A DNA stretch of 64,000 bases, from assembly GCF_036588685.1 (NCBI RefSeq), contig NC_086386.1, positions 17,938,931-18,002,930 of the forward strand, read 5' to 3'. The notes beneath the pieces were generated by a model. That model saw nothing but the letters and a program-made list of their open reading frames with translations, was not told the origin of the DNA and ran no database searches. The DNA is from Mytilus trossulus. Lineage: Eukaryota > Mollusca > Bivalvia > Mytilida > Mytilidae. Positions 26,201 through 34,342 of this stretch are shown here, one piece after another; the stretch's first letter is position 1, and every line of letters starts with the position of its first letter. The translations under genes and the position numbers were made by a program.

Positions 26201-29200
26201 TTCAAGTTAGCAGGTGCTAAAAATGCAAAAGTTAATGAAACATATGGACATTCAAAATCCTTAATTTAAACATACAGATTATTTATTGATGGTAATTTTT
26301 AGACATAGCAGATATGTATTCAACCTAACAGAACAAACATAACAAAATCTAATATAATTTCCATTCATCATCTACATAATACAAACAATAGCTTGTTATA
26401 ATTGTTGGACATATTTTTAATCATAAATATAAATTCTAACCTTTCTTTTGAATTTACAGTTAAACAGTTTCTTAGGAAATCTAGAACTCCTTCTGGCAAA
26501 ACCTGTAAACACATAAAAGTACAGGATAAAAAAAAGAAACACTTTCCAGCTGACTATCAATATCATTAAAATGAAAGTAAGTCAAAGATGACAACTGATT
26601 TGGTAGTTTTATTGCAAGTACAAGTACAATATGCATCAAGTCCAATGAAACAGTCGATTGTAAATTATATGAATTTGTAATTTTGCAATTAATTGCAAAA
26701 CATTATCATTTACCTAAAAGTTATAATGTTATTTCATCATATTTACACAGGTTAGTTAAGCCAAAGTCATACTATTTTCAAAACAGCTTAGGATTCTGTG
26801 TAATTTAAACAATCTTACCTTAATTTTATCCTCTAAGCTGTATTCTTCTGTATAAAAGTCAAAAGGATGCTTTCCTAAAAATAATAAAAAATTGTTAATA
26901 ATCTCCATAAACAAGGCAAGTTGCAATTGAAACATACCAATCCTGAAAAGAAAACTTAATTAAGGATGTGCTACCTTTTATAATTTTTTTTATAAAATCG
27001 ATAGTAACATGCGCCAATTGGTTTTTTTTCAACAAGCCAATATATTTCCCATTGCGAAAATCAACAAGACTCATTTTTCAGGTTAAGGCTCTTATAATAT
27101 ACTAGTAAATGGAGTGTGTGTCAGAGTGAGAACATTTTTATGTTTATTATTTTAGGAATATTTATTTAACAGGGGCCAGCTGAAAACCACCTCTGTGTGC
27201 AGGATTTTTTGCTGTGTTGAAGACCCATTGGTGGCCTCTGGCTGTTGTCTGCTATTTGTTTGGGTTGTTGTCACTTTGACTTATTCACCATTTCCATTCT
27301 CAAATTTATTGCTCAATTATTTTTAATGGTTATTTCATTTCCATCTCTATAAACAGCTATCATAAATAACTAAATGTATATTAGTATTGAAAACTTACAA
27401 AGGTAGAACTCACAATAAATAACTTTAATAGGAATAAAATGAGATGTGAGGTATACAGTACAATTGAAGGGAGCAGTTTTGATTTATGAAAATACCAATT
27501 TTAGCAAAATACCATTTTTTTTAAATATCTCTTGATGACCTTTAAAATTAACTGACCTGTTGTAAGATAATGTGAACTAGAAACAATTCTTTTTGAAACA
27601 GACAGTATAAATATGTGTTTTATACTTAATTTATAATACATGTACTTTACCTTCGTTTAAGAACTCTACTGTCCTATATATTTTCTGTGGATTAGACAGA
27701 CCTTCCCATAAATCAACATTCTGAAATTTAAAAATTAAATATGGCATTCTTATTTCTTATTAAAAAAAAATAATGTCTTACGTTATCATGACACTTATTG
27801 GGATTATTACTTGTTTTTACTTTCAAATATTATTCAATTGGTTTTTTTTTAAAACTTTTGCAAAGTCTTCTTCAATCTATGACATCTCAGATTTATATTA
27901 GTGAGATTTAAATTGTTTTCAATACTTGAGATTAGTCAATTTTATTAATGGACAATATCTGTACTGGGGAGTGGGGACAAACCTATCCTGTTGTTATGTA
28001 CCTAAAAAAATCCTACCACAAACTAATGGGAAGATATAACTTTGTTAAGTTTCAGGCCTCACAGTCATAAAAATTTCAAGCCTGTTTTTTGTACTCAGAT
28101 TTAAAAAATCAACCAATCAAATTGCTGGATTTCATGTTTCGAGCATGATTTTTCTGCTCTGAGCACTGAGCAAAGTTTTATGCCGTCAAGGCCAGAAATA
28201 ATATACAATAGCTCCACAATTAATGTGTAGAAACAGATGACAAATGTATTAAAATTATGATTTTGATATAGCAAAAAAGCTTTAATATCAGATTAACTTT
28301 TTCATGTTTAAGAGTGATAATCTGCATGGGAAAGCAATGGATTGTATCAAAGTGGAGTAGGGGAGATAATTCAAAGTTTTCCTTTTGACCCTTAGTGCTT
28401 AAGGTAATTAATTATTCATCTACCAATATTATATTCTTTCACACATACTTACAGTGAAAACTTCTAACAAGATAACCCCAAGAGACCAGACGTCTGTTTT
28501 AGGACCACAAGGATCTGTAACAACAGTTTCTGTGTCAGCATGTTCATCTGTTTCTATTGGACAATCACACAGCACTTCAGGTGGCATATACTCTGGAAGT
28601 CTATATACACAAAAATAAATAAACATTAGCTTTGAGGTCTTTTTTAAATTTCATGATATTCTTAGTTAATTTTGGAAGAGTTCAACCAAAAAGTTCAGAG
28701 ACGAAAAAGCATAACAGAAAATGAAATCTGCTTTAACTTAAAATGACAACAGGTCACAGTCATGACAGTGTACAAGTTAAGTCAGATTTACATCTGTCTT
28801 TCTTACAAGTTCATTTGGTTTGAAAAAAAAACTAAATCATCTAAAGCAAAAATTAAATTTATGATGAGTATGTTGACAAATGGTTTCTTAAATCATGTAA
28901 CCTTTTACCTTGAGAAATTAAAATAAAACTTCATTGACAATGTCCCTGTTTACAGAACCTGAACTTCTAACTAGAGAAACTGTAAGTAAAGCTCATAAAA
29001 TGATAAACTGCCATTGGCCCAGATTAAGAAAGGGAAAACCCAGAAATAAATTTGATCAAAAACAAAATAAGAGGTACACAATGTATACAGTGAAGATTTT
29101 GAGAAAAATCTCATCAACTTCAGATTTGGTGTTTGGGTGAAGAAGGACATGTACTATATTGTTCAAATAAAACAGAGTCTGTGTCATTAATTCCAAATAA

Positions 29201-32200
29201 AATGAAGAATCTAATGAGGGGTGCAAAAGAACAAGTGAAAGTTTTACCAAATTTTGTTAATGTATTCAGAAGCAGATGCAGACACATAAGTTAGACAAAT
29301 AATACATACAAAATAGAGGTATGAAAGAACAAATTGATGGATGAATGAGAGGAAGAATGGACAGAAATACCAATAATCCTATCAATAACATATACAATGT
29401 CTAATGAATACAGCTACTTACCCTATTGGAAATGACACATTAGCACCATATTCTGTGACATGATACAATCCATACTCTGACAACTTCACATTACCCTGAA
29501 GTAGATGTATTTCATTTGGTATTGGTATGATTTAAAAGATACATTTTGTTATTTTGAAAACACATATATCTAGTTTGATAGCTATGTAATTGTATCTATA
29601 TTGATGTTACAATCAAAAAGAAAGAAATGACTGTGAACAGTTTGTCTTTAGGAATTGTATGGTGACATATTATTGCCATTTGATTAAAGATTAATTTTCA
29701 AAAGTCTAAAAAAAATATCAGCTTCAATTATTATAACACCATTGTCATTTCTAAATTTTCATTGTAAGAATGAAGTCATGAATGAATTGACCTCAAGAAT
29801 TTTAATTCAGTCCTGTCAAAATTCACTGACATATCAGTTATAAGGTAGAAATGACTATAAATGTTTTATAATTGATGCTTCAAACTTCCATTATTCCACA
29901 ACAGATAGAATAAACTAGCAAATAAAATGATGATTGGTAAACATTATGATGAGTTGCTGTCTCATAGTTGCATACACCTTCTCTAGATCCACTTTGATTT
30001 GATTTATACCATCCCATGTTACACTGAACAAAATCATAATATCCCCCAATATATTTCCTTTATTCTAATTTTGTTAATACATTCAATAACAAACAATGAA
30101 TAAAGTTACCTTTGTATCAAATAATATATTAGATTTAGACAAGTTTCTGTGTGTAATGGATTTCCTATTGAGATACACCAAACCCTCTAGCACTTCATAT
30201 GCTAAGGTCAGCAATTCTTCAACACTGAAATTAAAAATATGCCTTTACATATTATACACAGAAATGTAAAGTTTAACATATTTTGTCTCCTTTGGCAGTG
30301 AAAATCATTTGTAAATATCCCATTATTCCTTGCAGGATTTGTAAAGAAAAATAATAATTGGTTGAAACTTATTCTATGCACAACAAATAATGACAAAGCA
30401 GACTTATAGACTACTGCATATTTATTTGATTTTAGTTAAGAGAATAATTTTGTAAATGAAAAATCATTTTATATTGATAGGTACATTTGACAGTTTGAGC
30501 CTTGTTGATAATTTGATTTTATACATACATTGTATTACAACAGACTATTGTAACATGATTACAAATCCTTCTAATTTCAAACATTGTTATTTTCTTTTCC
30601 CATTTTTCTTACCTTCCATATTTTCCTGTTTTGCCAACTTTAAGTAAGTTATCTTTATAATATTCTGATACAACTATTAATCTTTCTGAAATATAAATTT
30701 GAGAATATAAACAATGAGATATACTACTTGCATTGACATTTATAATTACTAGACAACTACATAATTACTGTTTATTCCAGATTTTTATTAAATGTATATT
30801 TGGATTTTTTTGATATTTTTACATATAATTACTACAGTAGACTCCACTTAATCGGATATCGGCTAAACAAATATATTATTTCAAAACACCAAACTATTCC
30901 CTATATGTTTAATGTTAACTCTATCGTATAATTGAATATTGGATATAAGAATTTATTACATTGGTTGCAATGAATTACATTGATTTCTCAGTTAGATAAA
31001 AACCGATAATTTCACATGTGAAATAAAAGTGGCTATTTCACTCTCTGACGTCATACAACAATTGGCGTTGTCAAGACGTCGAAACAAAACATGCATAGGA
31101 AAAACATATAGTTCCTTACATTTTCAACATTAATTTTATAAAAAAAAAAGCAATTTGACAATGTATTTAAAATCTATGCGCACTCGTTTAATCCATGCGT
31201 CGTTCCGTCACGCGTTGTCTTATTTTTGATATTCAAATACAGCAAATAGTTATACTATAAATATCGGCAAATCGGAAAAGAATATTCAGGTGTATTTTGT
31301 TTTTGCATAAGTTCTTATTTCAGTTTGGTTTGCATAAATGATACTTGTCAATGAGAAAGGGCGCAATAAGTTAATGACAGTTAGAATACGAAAAAAGAGG
31401 GAATACACATGTTGATTGACATACCTCTACCACTCGTCCTTTGTGGACATTAGATATTAAATTACAACTCTTTATATTAAATATTCACAGATACTTACAA
31501 ATTTTAGACAATTCTTACCATGCCTTCCTTTACTAATATCTATATATCTACACAACCTAGGATGATGTATAGTTGTCAGTCCTTGAAATCTACCCAGTAT
31601 TTTTATTGAGTTTGGAGTCAATGGAAGTCCATTAGATCCACATTTGTCATTTGGATGACTCTTAGCAAAGAAAGTTGTAACACCAAAATCTGCTTTCCCT
31701 AATTCTGTCATTTTCAGCTTGAGCTAAGCATAAGATAATCACACCTAAAACATGTAAATGAAAAGTCAATTATCAGTGATGCAAATAATTTTTTTGAATA
31801 TTCTTTAACTGTTTGATGCTTATTGTCAATGAAATATAAAGTTACATATTTAAAATAAACCTGCAATAATATGATGGAAAAAAAAGAATAAACTGATGTT
31901 TTTAGTGCATTTAGTCCTTCTATCCAATCTTTATAACACAATTTTATTTTATCATTTTATATACTTATCTCAGTGTAGTTGCACTATCTAGGTTGTAAAT
32001 GAATAGCAGACTATGTAGGGTTCTTAATAGTTTTATCATACGCAATTATTAATATGAAGCATCAAATGAAACCCTCATATGACATGTATGAGATTGGTGC
32101 AAAGGTTATGCCTCAGCATATAAATACATCATATTGGAACTGCTATGACATGTATGATACCTAAAATAGTTGTGGTATTCTTCCAACACAAAATATGAAA

Positions 32201-34026
32201 GAGTAAATAAAGACTTAAGAAATATAAGAAACATGTGTTCACTTTGAATACCAATCTACAATAAATTATAAACTTCAATAGAAATAATCCACAAAAAATA
32301 TATAGGACCAATGAAACAGTAGAAAAGTAGGCAGTCAAATCAAGTGTAAAAACAAATACCATCAATATAGAAGAAGTGAGTAACAATCAAGACAAAACCA
32401 GTGAATCCTCATGATCAAAGTCTGTAATTCAGTGTAATTATAGAAGACAAATTGTACAAATTGGTAATTATCTTTATTTGAATACAATAACACAAATATG
32501 AATTTAGCTGTGGAACCATAGCTCTTAGGTCCTTATGTGAATTTTTTACTATTTGATCTGCAAATAGTAAAAAAATTACATAAGGACCTAAGAGCTACAG
32601 TTCCACAGCTAATATGAATTAAGACTTAAACCATTTTTATTTCAAAGTAAATTCCAACTTATAAGAAATAAAATACCAATTACAAAATCATATCAATCGT
32701 GTCCATATATACATTTATTTTAATAAAGAACATAACACTAAAAGAGAGACGAAAATATCTTAAAGTAACATTCAAACTCATTAAGATTTGAGCTGATTTG
32801 CTATCTCATGGAGAGAGTGTTATTAAAATTTCTTGTCTTTTTTATCATACATAGTGCTTAGGTCCTAGAGAGGAGAATTGATCACAGGGAGTGAATAAAA
32901 TATTTTGGGTATTCTTGCTTTGTGCTGGGTAGTGGTAAGTGCATCGGACTGCTAACTCAAAGGTTCTTGGTTCGATTCCTGTTCAGGAACTAAATTTTCG
33001 GCTCTCCCTTGACACCATTTGCAAGTATGGTCTTCAGGGAAACGATGATAGTCCGTCGGAAGGGGACAATAAATGGCTGACCCTTGTTAAGAGAGAGCTA
33101 TATCTCTTGCACGGCCACACATTAAAGACACCCTTGTAGATTTAAAAAAAGAGCAGGCTAATGCCGCTACAAGCCAGCACTCGCACCCGCAAAGTGGAAA
33201 GGGATTAATATGGGGACGAAGTCCCCAATTAGGGTAGAAAAATCAATAATAATAAAAAAAAATCGGGAAAATTTCCCGAAATTTCATTCTACTAATGAAC
33301 TCAAAATCGTTAACTTTTTTTTTCAGATCTACTTCCTGTTCCGGTTTCCCCCGCATTTGCGCAGATATCTGTCTTGTTTGCATGAGACTTTGATTTTTTT
33401 TTTTTATTTATCAGTCTAGTCAAATATAAGGTTGGATCTCAATACAAATTCAATTTTAATAATTGTTTGATATCAAAAAAACGTTACCGGATGAAAGCGT
33501 TTCTTTTGTTTACATCGAATACGACATCATAACTTAAAGAACGTCACAGCTAATTCCCTGACAACAGAACCAAAATCGGGAACGTTACGTACGGTATTTC
33601 GGTTTCTTTTATCAACATGATTGAATAAAAAAAAAACCCATACAGACTTCGTCCCCATTCACAGGTTTATGCCTGCCTCATATTATAAGTTGCAAAACAT
33701 GTTTCCAAATCAACTATAAATAAATATGCTAATGCTAACTACTAACTCCAGCCTCATAAAAAGAGTCATATGAAATTAACTCTCTCCAAGCACGCCGGAT
33801 TGATAATTGTTATTAAATGTTGACCTTTTTCCCTAGGGAATACCAATTGCTGTCGATTTTTGGCAAGAAGATATCCATTGTCACATATAGTCAAAGTAAA
33901 TAAAGTTTGGGGGAGGTGACAATGTATCCAATTGAATTGACCATTTATTTTCTGCTTCACTAACAAAAGCGTTGTAATTATGAAGAATTTTCAACAATGT
34001 GATTTATTTTAATAAATATTTACCAT
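2271..34026 (-). CDS. TBCK: TBC domain-containing protein kinase-like protein (TBCK), complete, 25-26 coding exons
   Basis: Established family role: TBCK combines a predicted inactive kinase domain, a TBC (RabGAP) domain and a rhodanese-like domain; it is linked to mTOR signalling and is a subunit of the FERRY complex, which joins mRNA to early endosomes. Seen: 25 exons between 31711 and 2271 with consistent splice phases sum to 2694 nt (897 codons plus TAA), close to the human length as I remember it (893). Domain order is kinase (about 1-290), TBC (about 470-700), rhodanese (about 790-897). Start: ATG 31711 opens the first well-supported exon. However, a candidate leader exon ends in ATG at 34026-34024, and splicing to an acceptor before 31723 adds M-L-K-L-K in frame, resembling the vertebrate N-terminus as I remember it; I prefer that start. 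Exons are listed in the block entries. The gene is unbroken despite about 32 kb of insert-rich introns. Confidence 0.95.
2455..2600 (-). repeat. Dispersed repeat ('gatgtggtatgagtgccaatgagac' family)
   Basis: The core gatgtggtatgagtgccaatgagacaactctcc, followed by gttcttcaacacagagcc and cagcacgctataaagggc, recurs through this window at about 11545-11650, 21535-21700, 43695-43850 and 61995-62130, and inverted at about 13440-13740, 17940-18110 and 20100-20390. It is the most frequent repeat in the window. I remember it as a common mussel repeat of unknown class. Confidence 0.7.
3188..4470. mobile_element. Foldback element with long inverted arms made of palindromic GTTATAAC units
   Basis: Arms of about 165-175 bp (about 3188-3353 and 4294-4470) are inverted copies of each other. 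Each arm contains 3-4 copies of an approximately 20-bp palindrome, tacaagttataacatgtaca or its variants, at about 3233, 3262, 3293, 4333, 4363, 4393 and 4421. The ~940 bp core (3354-4293) has no convincing reading frame and includes a copy of the ggaaatgggg...gacaacaa repeat at about 3640-3720. It lies in the last TBCK intron. No target duplication was identified. Confidence 0.7.
5862..6014 (+). repeat. Ngaro A1 repeat (left terminus, likely promoter/leader)
   Basis: 153 bp identical by eye to A2 at 10279-10431 (offset 4417). It ends 8 bases before the gag-like ATG at 6023, so it probably contains the transcription start or leader. It contains CACGACAG at 5976-5983, whose reverse complement CTGTCGTG occurs in the B repeats. 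Confidence 0.9.
6023..6742 (+). CDS. Ngaro gag-like ORF1 with zinc knuckle
   Basis: 239 residues, intact. The N-terminal part is charged and helical; a basic stretch ([18 protein letters not shown]) lies near residues 150-170, followed by a Ser/Gln/Gly-rich segment and a CX2CX4HX4C zinc knuckle at C212, C215, H220 and C225. This is the usual make-up of a retroelement nucleic-acid-binding Gag protein, expected to package element RNA. The ATG at 6023 has a good context (A at -3, G at +4). It overlaps or abuts the RT frame, which is open from 6600 in another frame. Confidence 0.85.
   Translation: MDSDTPQEEISLRTVLDAVNRQKQDIEVLVDTKISEKINSLRDKIHGTNQSMKSQVKKLKSDSQYKWRSEGNKIQFSHNLEDLTQAIWAIDNGKVDYARDIVASCTNRLKHRNKLIKIADTSDGGWDTARQYKANPIASDSEDESKIIRAENRAIRKKKAKSKPAAKQQQIPATASSSFSSQQPFRGGQPSWYGGFPYAQDQYAGKSQRGPCFNCGSYKHWRVNCPFQNNKTTASHNRN
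6744..8766 (+). pseudogene. Ngaro ORF2: reverse transcriptase-RNase H, one frameshift
   Basis: The first frame (open 6600-7790, homology from about 6744) carries RT motifs: [40 protein letters not shown] and the catalytic MYLDDGLG. The frame shifts near 7700-7720, around the run gtggaaaaaagttgc. From about 7708 to 8766 the second frame carries VASVVGQII, the RNase H motifs [18 protein letters not shown] and [14 protein letters not shown], and the downstream region typical of DIRS-group polyproteins (HEVDWFAS...[16 protein letters not shown]). One indel separates the two halves: decay, a sequencing error in the A6 run, or recoding. Confidence 0.88.
9094..10089 (+). pseudogene. Ngaro tyrosine recombinase (YR), one in-frame stop
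   Basis: Integrase-like tyrosine recombinase that would insert the circular element DNA. The frame is open from 9070 but is interrupted by TAA at 9361-9363, then continues in the same frame to TAA at 10087-10089. All catalytic residues lie in the second part, numbering from the Met at 9376: R70 ([10 protein letters not shown]), H185-x-x-R188 (LHSLRSGG), H208 (RHGRWRSE) and Y220 ([10 protein letters not shown]). The N-terminal part is the SAM-like core-binding domain ([18 protein letters not shown]). A good splice acceptor (tatttttgcag) ends at 9093, so the ORF may be joined to upstream sequence by an intron. Confidence 0.9.
10171..10431 (+). repeat. Ngaro B1-A2 repeat junction
   Basis: B1 (10171-10280, 110 bp) is followed directly by A2 (10279-10431, 153 bp, sharing 2 bases). 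This adjoining pair is the template copy of the element ends used to complete cDNA termini in Ngaro elements. Confidence 0.9.
10571..10706 (+). repeat. Ngaro B2 repeat (right terminus) with internal 26-bp duplication
   Basis: B2 matches B1 but is 26 bp longer, because gcacatggcactgtcgtgtg plus ggtatt occurs twice in tandem (10573-10598 and 10599-10624). The outer right end is gaagaa at 10706, followed after 6 bases by the TTAA-flanked MITE. Confidence 0.88.
10713..10993. mobile_element. piggyBac-type MITE with TTAA ends
   Basis: TTAA (10713-10716) + GGTGGTACCTAACACT ... AGTGTTGGGTACCACC + TTAA (10990-10993). The inverted repeats match over about 16 bp with one mismatch. The internal 273 bp carries no ORF. 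TTAA duplication is characteristic of piggyBac transposition. Confidence 0.75.
12407..12628. mobile_element. MITE with GGTGTCAGACCACCAATTA inverted repeats
   Basis: Terminal inverted repeats GGTGTCAGACCACCAATTA (from 12411) and TAATTGGTGGTCTGACGCC (to 12624) differ at one base; TATA flanks both sides. Internal about 176 bp without a gene. It lies in a TBCK intron, 70 bp downstream in transcript direction of exon 12858-12697. Confidence 0.7.
13360..13745 (+). repeat. Dispersed repeat, inverted relative to the 2455 copy
   Basis: Contains cctttatagcttgctgttca, cagtgttgaagactgtac and gttgcttcattggcactcataccac, the reverse complement of the family at 2455-2600. Related copies in this orientation lie at about 17940-18110 and 20100-20390. 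Confidence 0.6.
14197..14935 (-). CDS. Small two-exon gene nested in a TBCK intron, unrecognised product
   Basis: Exon 1 runs 14935-14836 (ATG with A at -3 and G at +4; donor GTAAGT) and exon 2 runs 14507-14197 (acceptor tttttttcag, stop TAA). Together they give 411 nt, 136 residues, with the junction codon G|AT in phase. The protein looks helical: an N-terminal amphipathic stretch ([20 protein letters not shown]), then a charged helical core containing [20 protein letters not shown], a Pro/Gln-rich linker and the tail [16 protein letters not shown]. An AATAAA (minus) at 14042-14037 lies about 155 nt past the stop. I do not recognise the family; a helical-repeat adaptor is possible. It sits on the same strand as TBCK between exons 16978-16942 and 12858-12697 and cannot be part of TBCK, because those exons join in phase without it. 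Confidence 0.75.
16495..16640 (+). repeat. Dispersed repeat ('ggaaatggggaatgtgtcaaagagac' family)
   Basis: Carries gaatggaaatggggaatgtg, gacaacaacccgaccaaa, ggtcttcaatgtagcgag and cctccggg-type sequence. Other copies are near 3640-3720 and 45030-45165 (same strand), and inverted near 17180-17290 and 27170-27310. No coding content. Confidence 0.65.
19600..19640. repeat. TTC microsatellite
   Basis: Six to seven TTC units at about 19617-19637; the antisense reading produces a meaningless poly-arginine frame. The 150 bases upstream (from about 19455, gcacgcaagggcatcagccatg) may be the body of a SINE-like repeat with a TTC tail, but no Pol III boxes were identified. Confidence 0.6.
20475..20695. 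mobile_element. MITE with TACTGTA ends (TA target type)
   Basis: 221 bp with imperfect terminal inverted repeats: tactgtacaccaactta at the left and, reversed, tactgtaaactaacta at the right. The interior is rich in ttcgcg/cgcgaa motifs and forms a long imperfect hairpin. TA at both ends suggests a Tc1/mariner-type target duplication. It lies in a TBCK intron. Confidence 0.65.
21801..27720 (-). other. TBCK: TBCK exon block 2: kinase C-lobe end and linker
   Basis: Exons (minus): 27720-27651, 26874-26819, 26502-26441, 25923-25866, 25266-25173, 24739-24613, 23750-23651, 22588-22533, 21903-21801. They encode the last helices of the kinase-like fold ([14 protein letters not shown]... RPSPECLL) and a linker with family-typical stretches: [33 protein letters not shown] and [13 protein letters not shown]. 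Several exons are only 56-62 bp. Phases agree at every junction (for example AA|T at 24613/23750 and GA|T at 22533/21903). Confidence 0.92.
22770..23412. repeat. Tandem repeat, period about 150-160 bp, 3-4 copies, in TBCK intron
   Basis: The motifs ataactgtgatttt, acttaaacttgatctgtaactcat and ctcacataccaaaaatcagcccaatatc recur with spacing of about 150-161 bp (ataactgtga near 22849, 22999 and 23160). The right end (23330-23412) has gaatgatggaatgacggaattacgg and gacaacttcgttgtggggcca, a common end of this mussel repeat as I remember it. Confidence 0.7.
28453..31723 (-). other. TBCK: TBCK exon block 1: pseudokinase domain
   Basis: Exons (minus): 31711-31519 (possibly from acceptor 31723), 30685-30613, 30224-30110, 29495-29422, 28600-28453. 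All have AG acceptors and GT donors. Seen: the N-lobe lacks a Gly-rich loop and a VAIK lysine; the catalytic-loop position reads H114-R115-N116 where active kinases have HRD; the DFG position reads E134-Y135-G136. The APE-like motif MPPEVL and the following [11 protein letters not shown] are retained. This supports a pseudokinase, as known for the family. Numbering counts from the ATG at 31711. Confidence 0.93.
30833..31270. repeat. Possible pogo/Tigger-like element remnant in TBCK intron
   Basis: cagtagactccacttaatcgg at 30836-30856 resembles the inverted-repeat end of pogo/Tigger elements, but I could not find a matching right end; atatcggcaaatcgg near 31260 is only a weak candidate. The same stretch contains tgacgtca (a CRE-like palindrome) near 31047. 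No gene. Confidence 0.3.
32506..32620. mobile_element. Short near-perfect palindrome with 9-bp target duplication (Mutator-like MITE)
   Basis: Arms of about 46 bp (32515-32563 and 32566-32611) read TAGCTGTGGAACCATAGCTC... and its reverse complement with few mismatches around a tiny loop. ATATGAATT flanks both sides (32506-32514 and 32612-32620). A 9-bp duplication with long inverted repeats is typical of Mutator-like elements. It lies between the TBCK leader exon and its next exon. Confidence 0.75.
32920..33207 (+). mobile_element. tRNA-derived SINE
   Basis: The head is tRNA-like: gtagtggtaagtgcatcggactgctaa and a perfect B box ggttcgattcc at 32969-32979. The A box is degenerate. The body continues to about 33207 (gccagcactcgcacccgcaaagtgg). 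The tRNA part resembles a Ser(GCT)-type head, but the rest does not fold as a tRNA, so this is a SINE and not a tRNA gene. It abuts the MITE starting at 33212. Confidence 0.7.
33212..33656. mobile_element. MITE with GGGGACGAAGTC inverted repeats
   Basis: Ends ggggacgaagtcccc (33212 on) and, reversed, ggggacgaagtctg (33656 back). Internal hairpin-forming aatcgggaaaatttcccg at about 33265. AT flanks both ends. No coding content; located in the TBCK first intron, just after the SINE. Confidence 0.6.
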
Positions 34027-34342
34027 TGACACATATTTGTCAGATGTGAATTGAATACTGATAAATAAATTCTCATTTGTCTTGTTCATTGTCAGTATCA
34101 AATCGAAAGTAGAACGACCTTCACACTGAAAAAAAAATTAAGATAATGCCTTGTTTCGGATTTCTTATTTTTATGAATATAAACATTGAAATAGGTTTTA
34201 GATTAAAAGTTGCTATAATGAAAGTCAAATAAAAACTGTCAATGTGTTTTAGAAAGATCGTATTCTAAAGAAAATCAATTTAACGACAATTATATTTTAC
34301 GAAACTATGTCGGAAAGTTAGACGTACTTAAAAATATCAAGT
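34024..34342. promoter_or_regulatory. Candidate bidirectional promoter between TBCK and REP
   Basis: The probable TBCK leader exon ends at 34024 (minus; ...CAATG|GTAAAT) and the REP ATG is at 34343 (plus), so both transcription starts should lie in this ~320-bp interval. It is AT-rich; no CpG island, TATA box or initiator could be assigned with confidence. The call rests on gene geometry. Confidence 0.45.

Noticed and set aside
32931-32985. tRNA-Ser-like segment
   Set aside because: B box is good but the acceptor stem is absent and the A box is degenerate; it is the head of a SINE.
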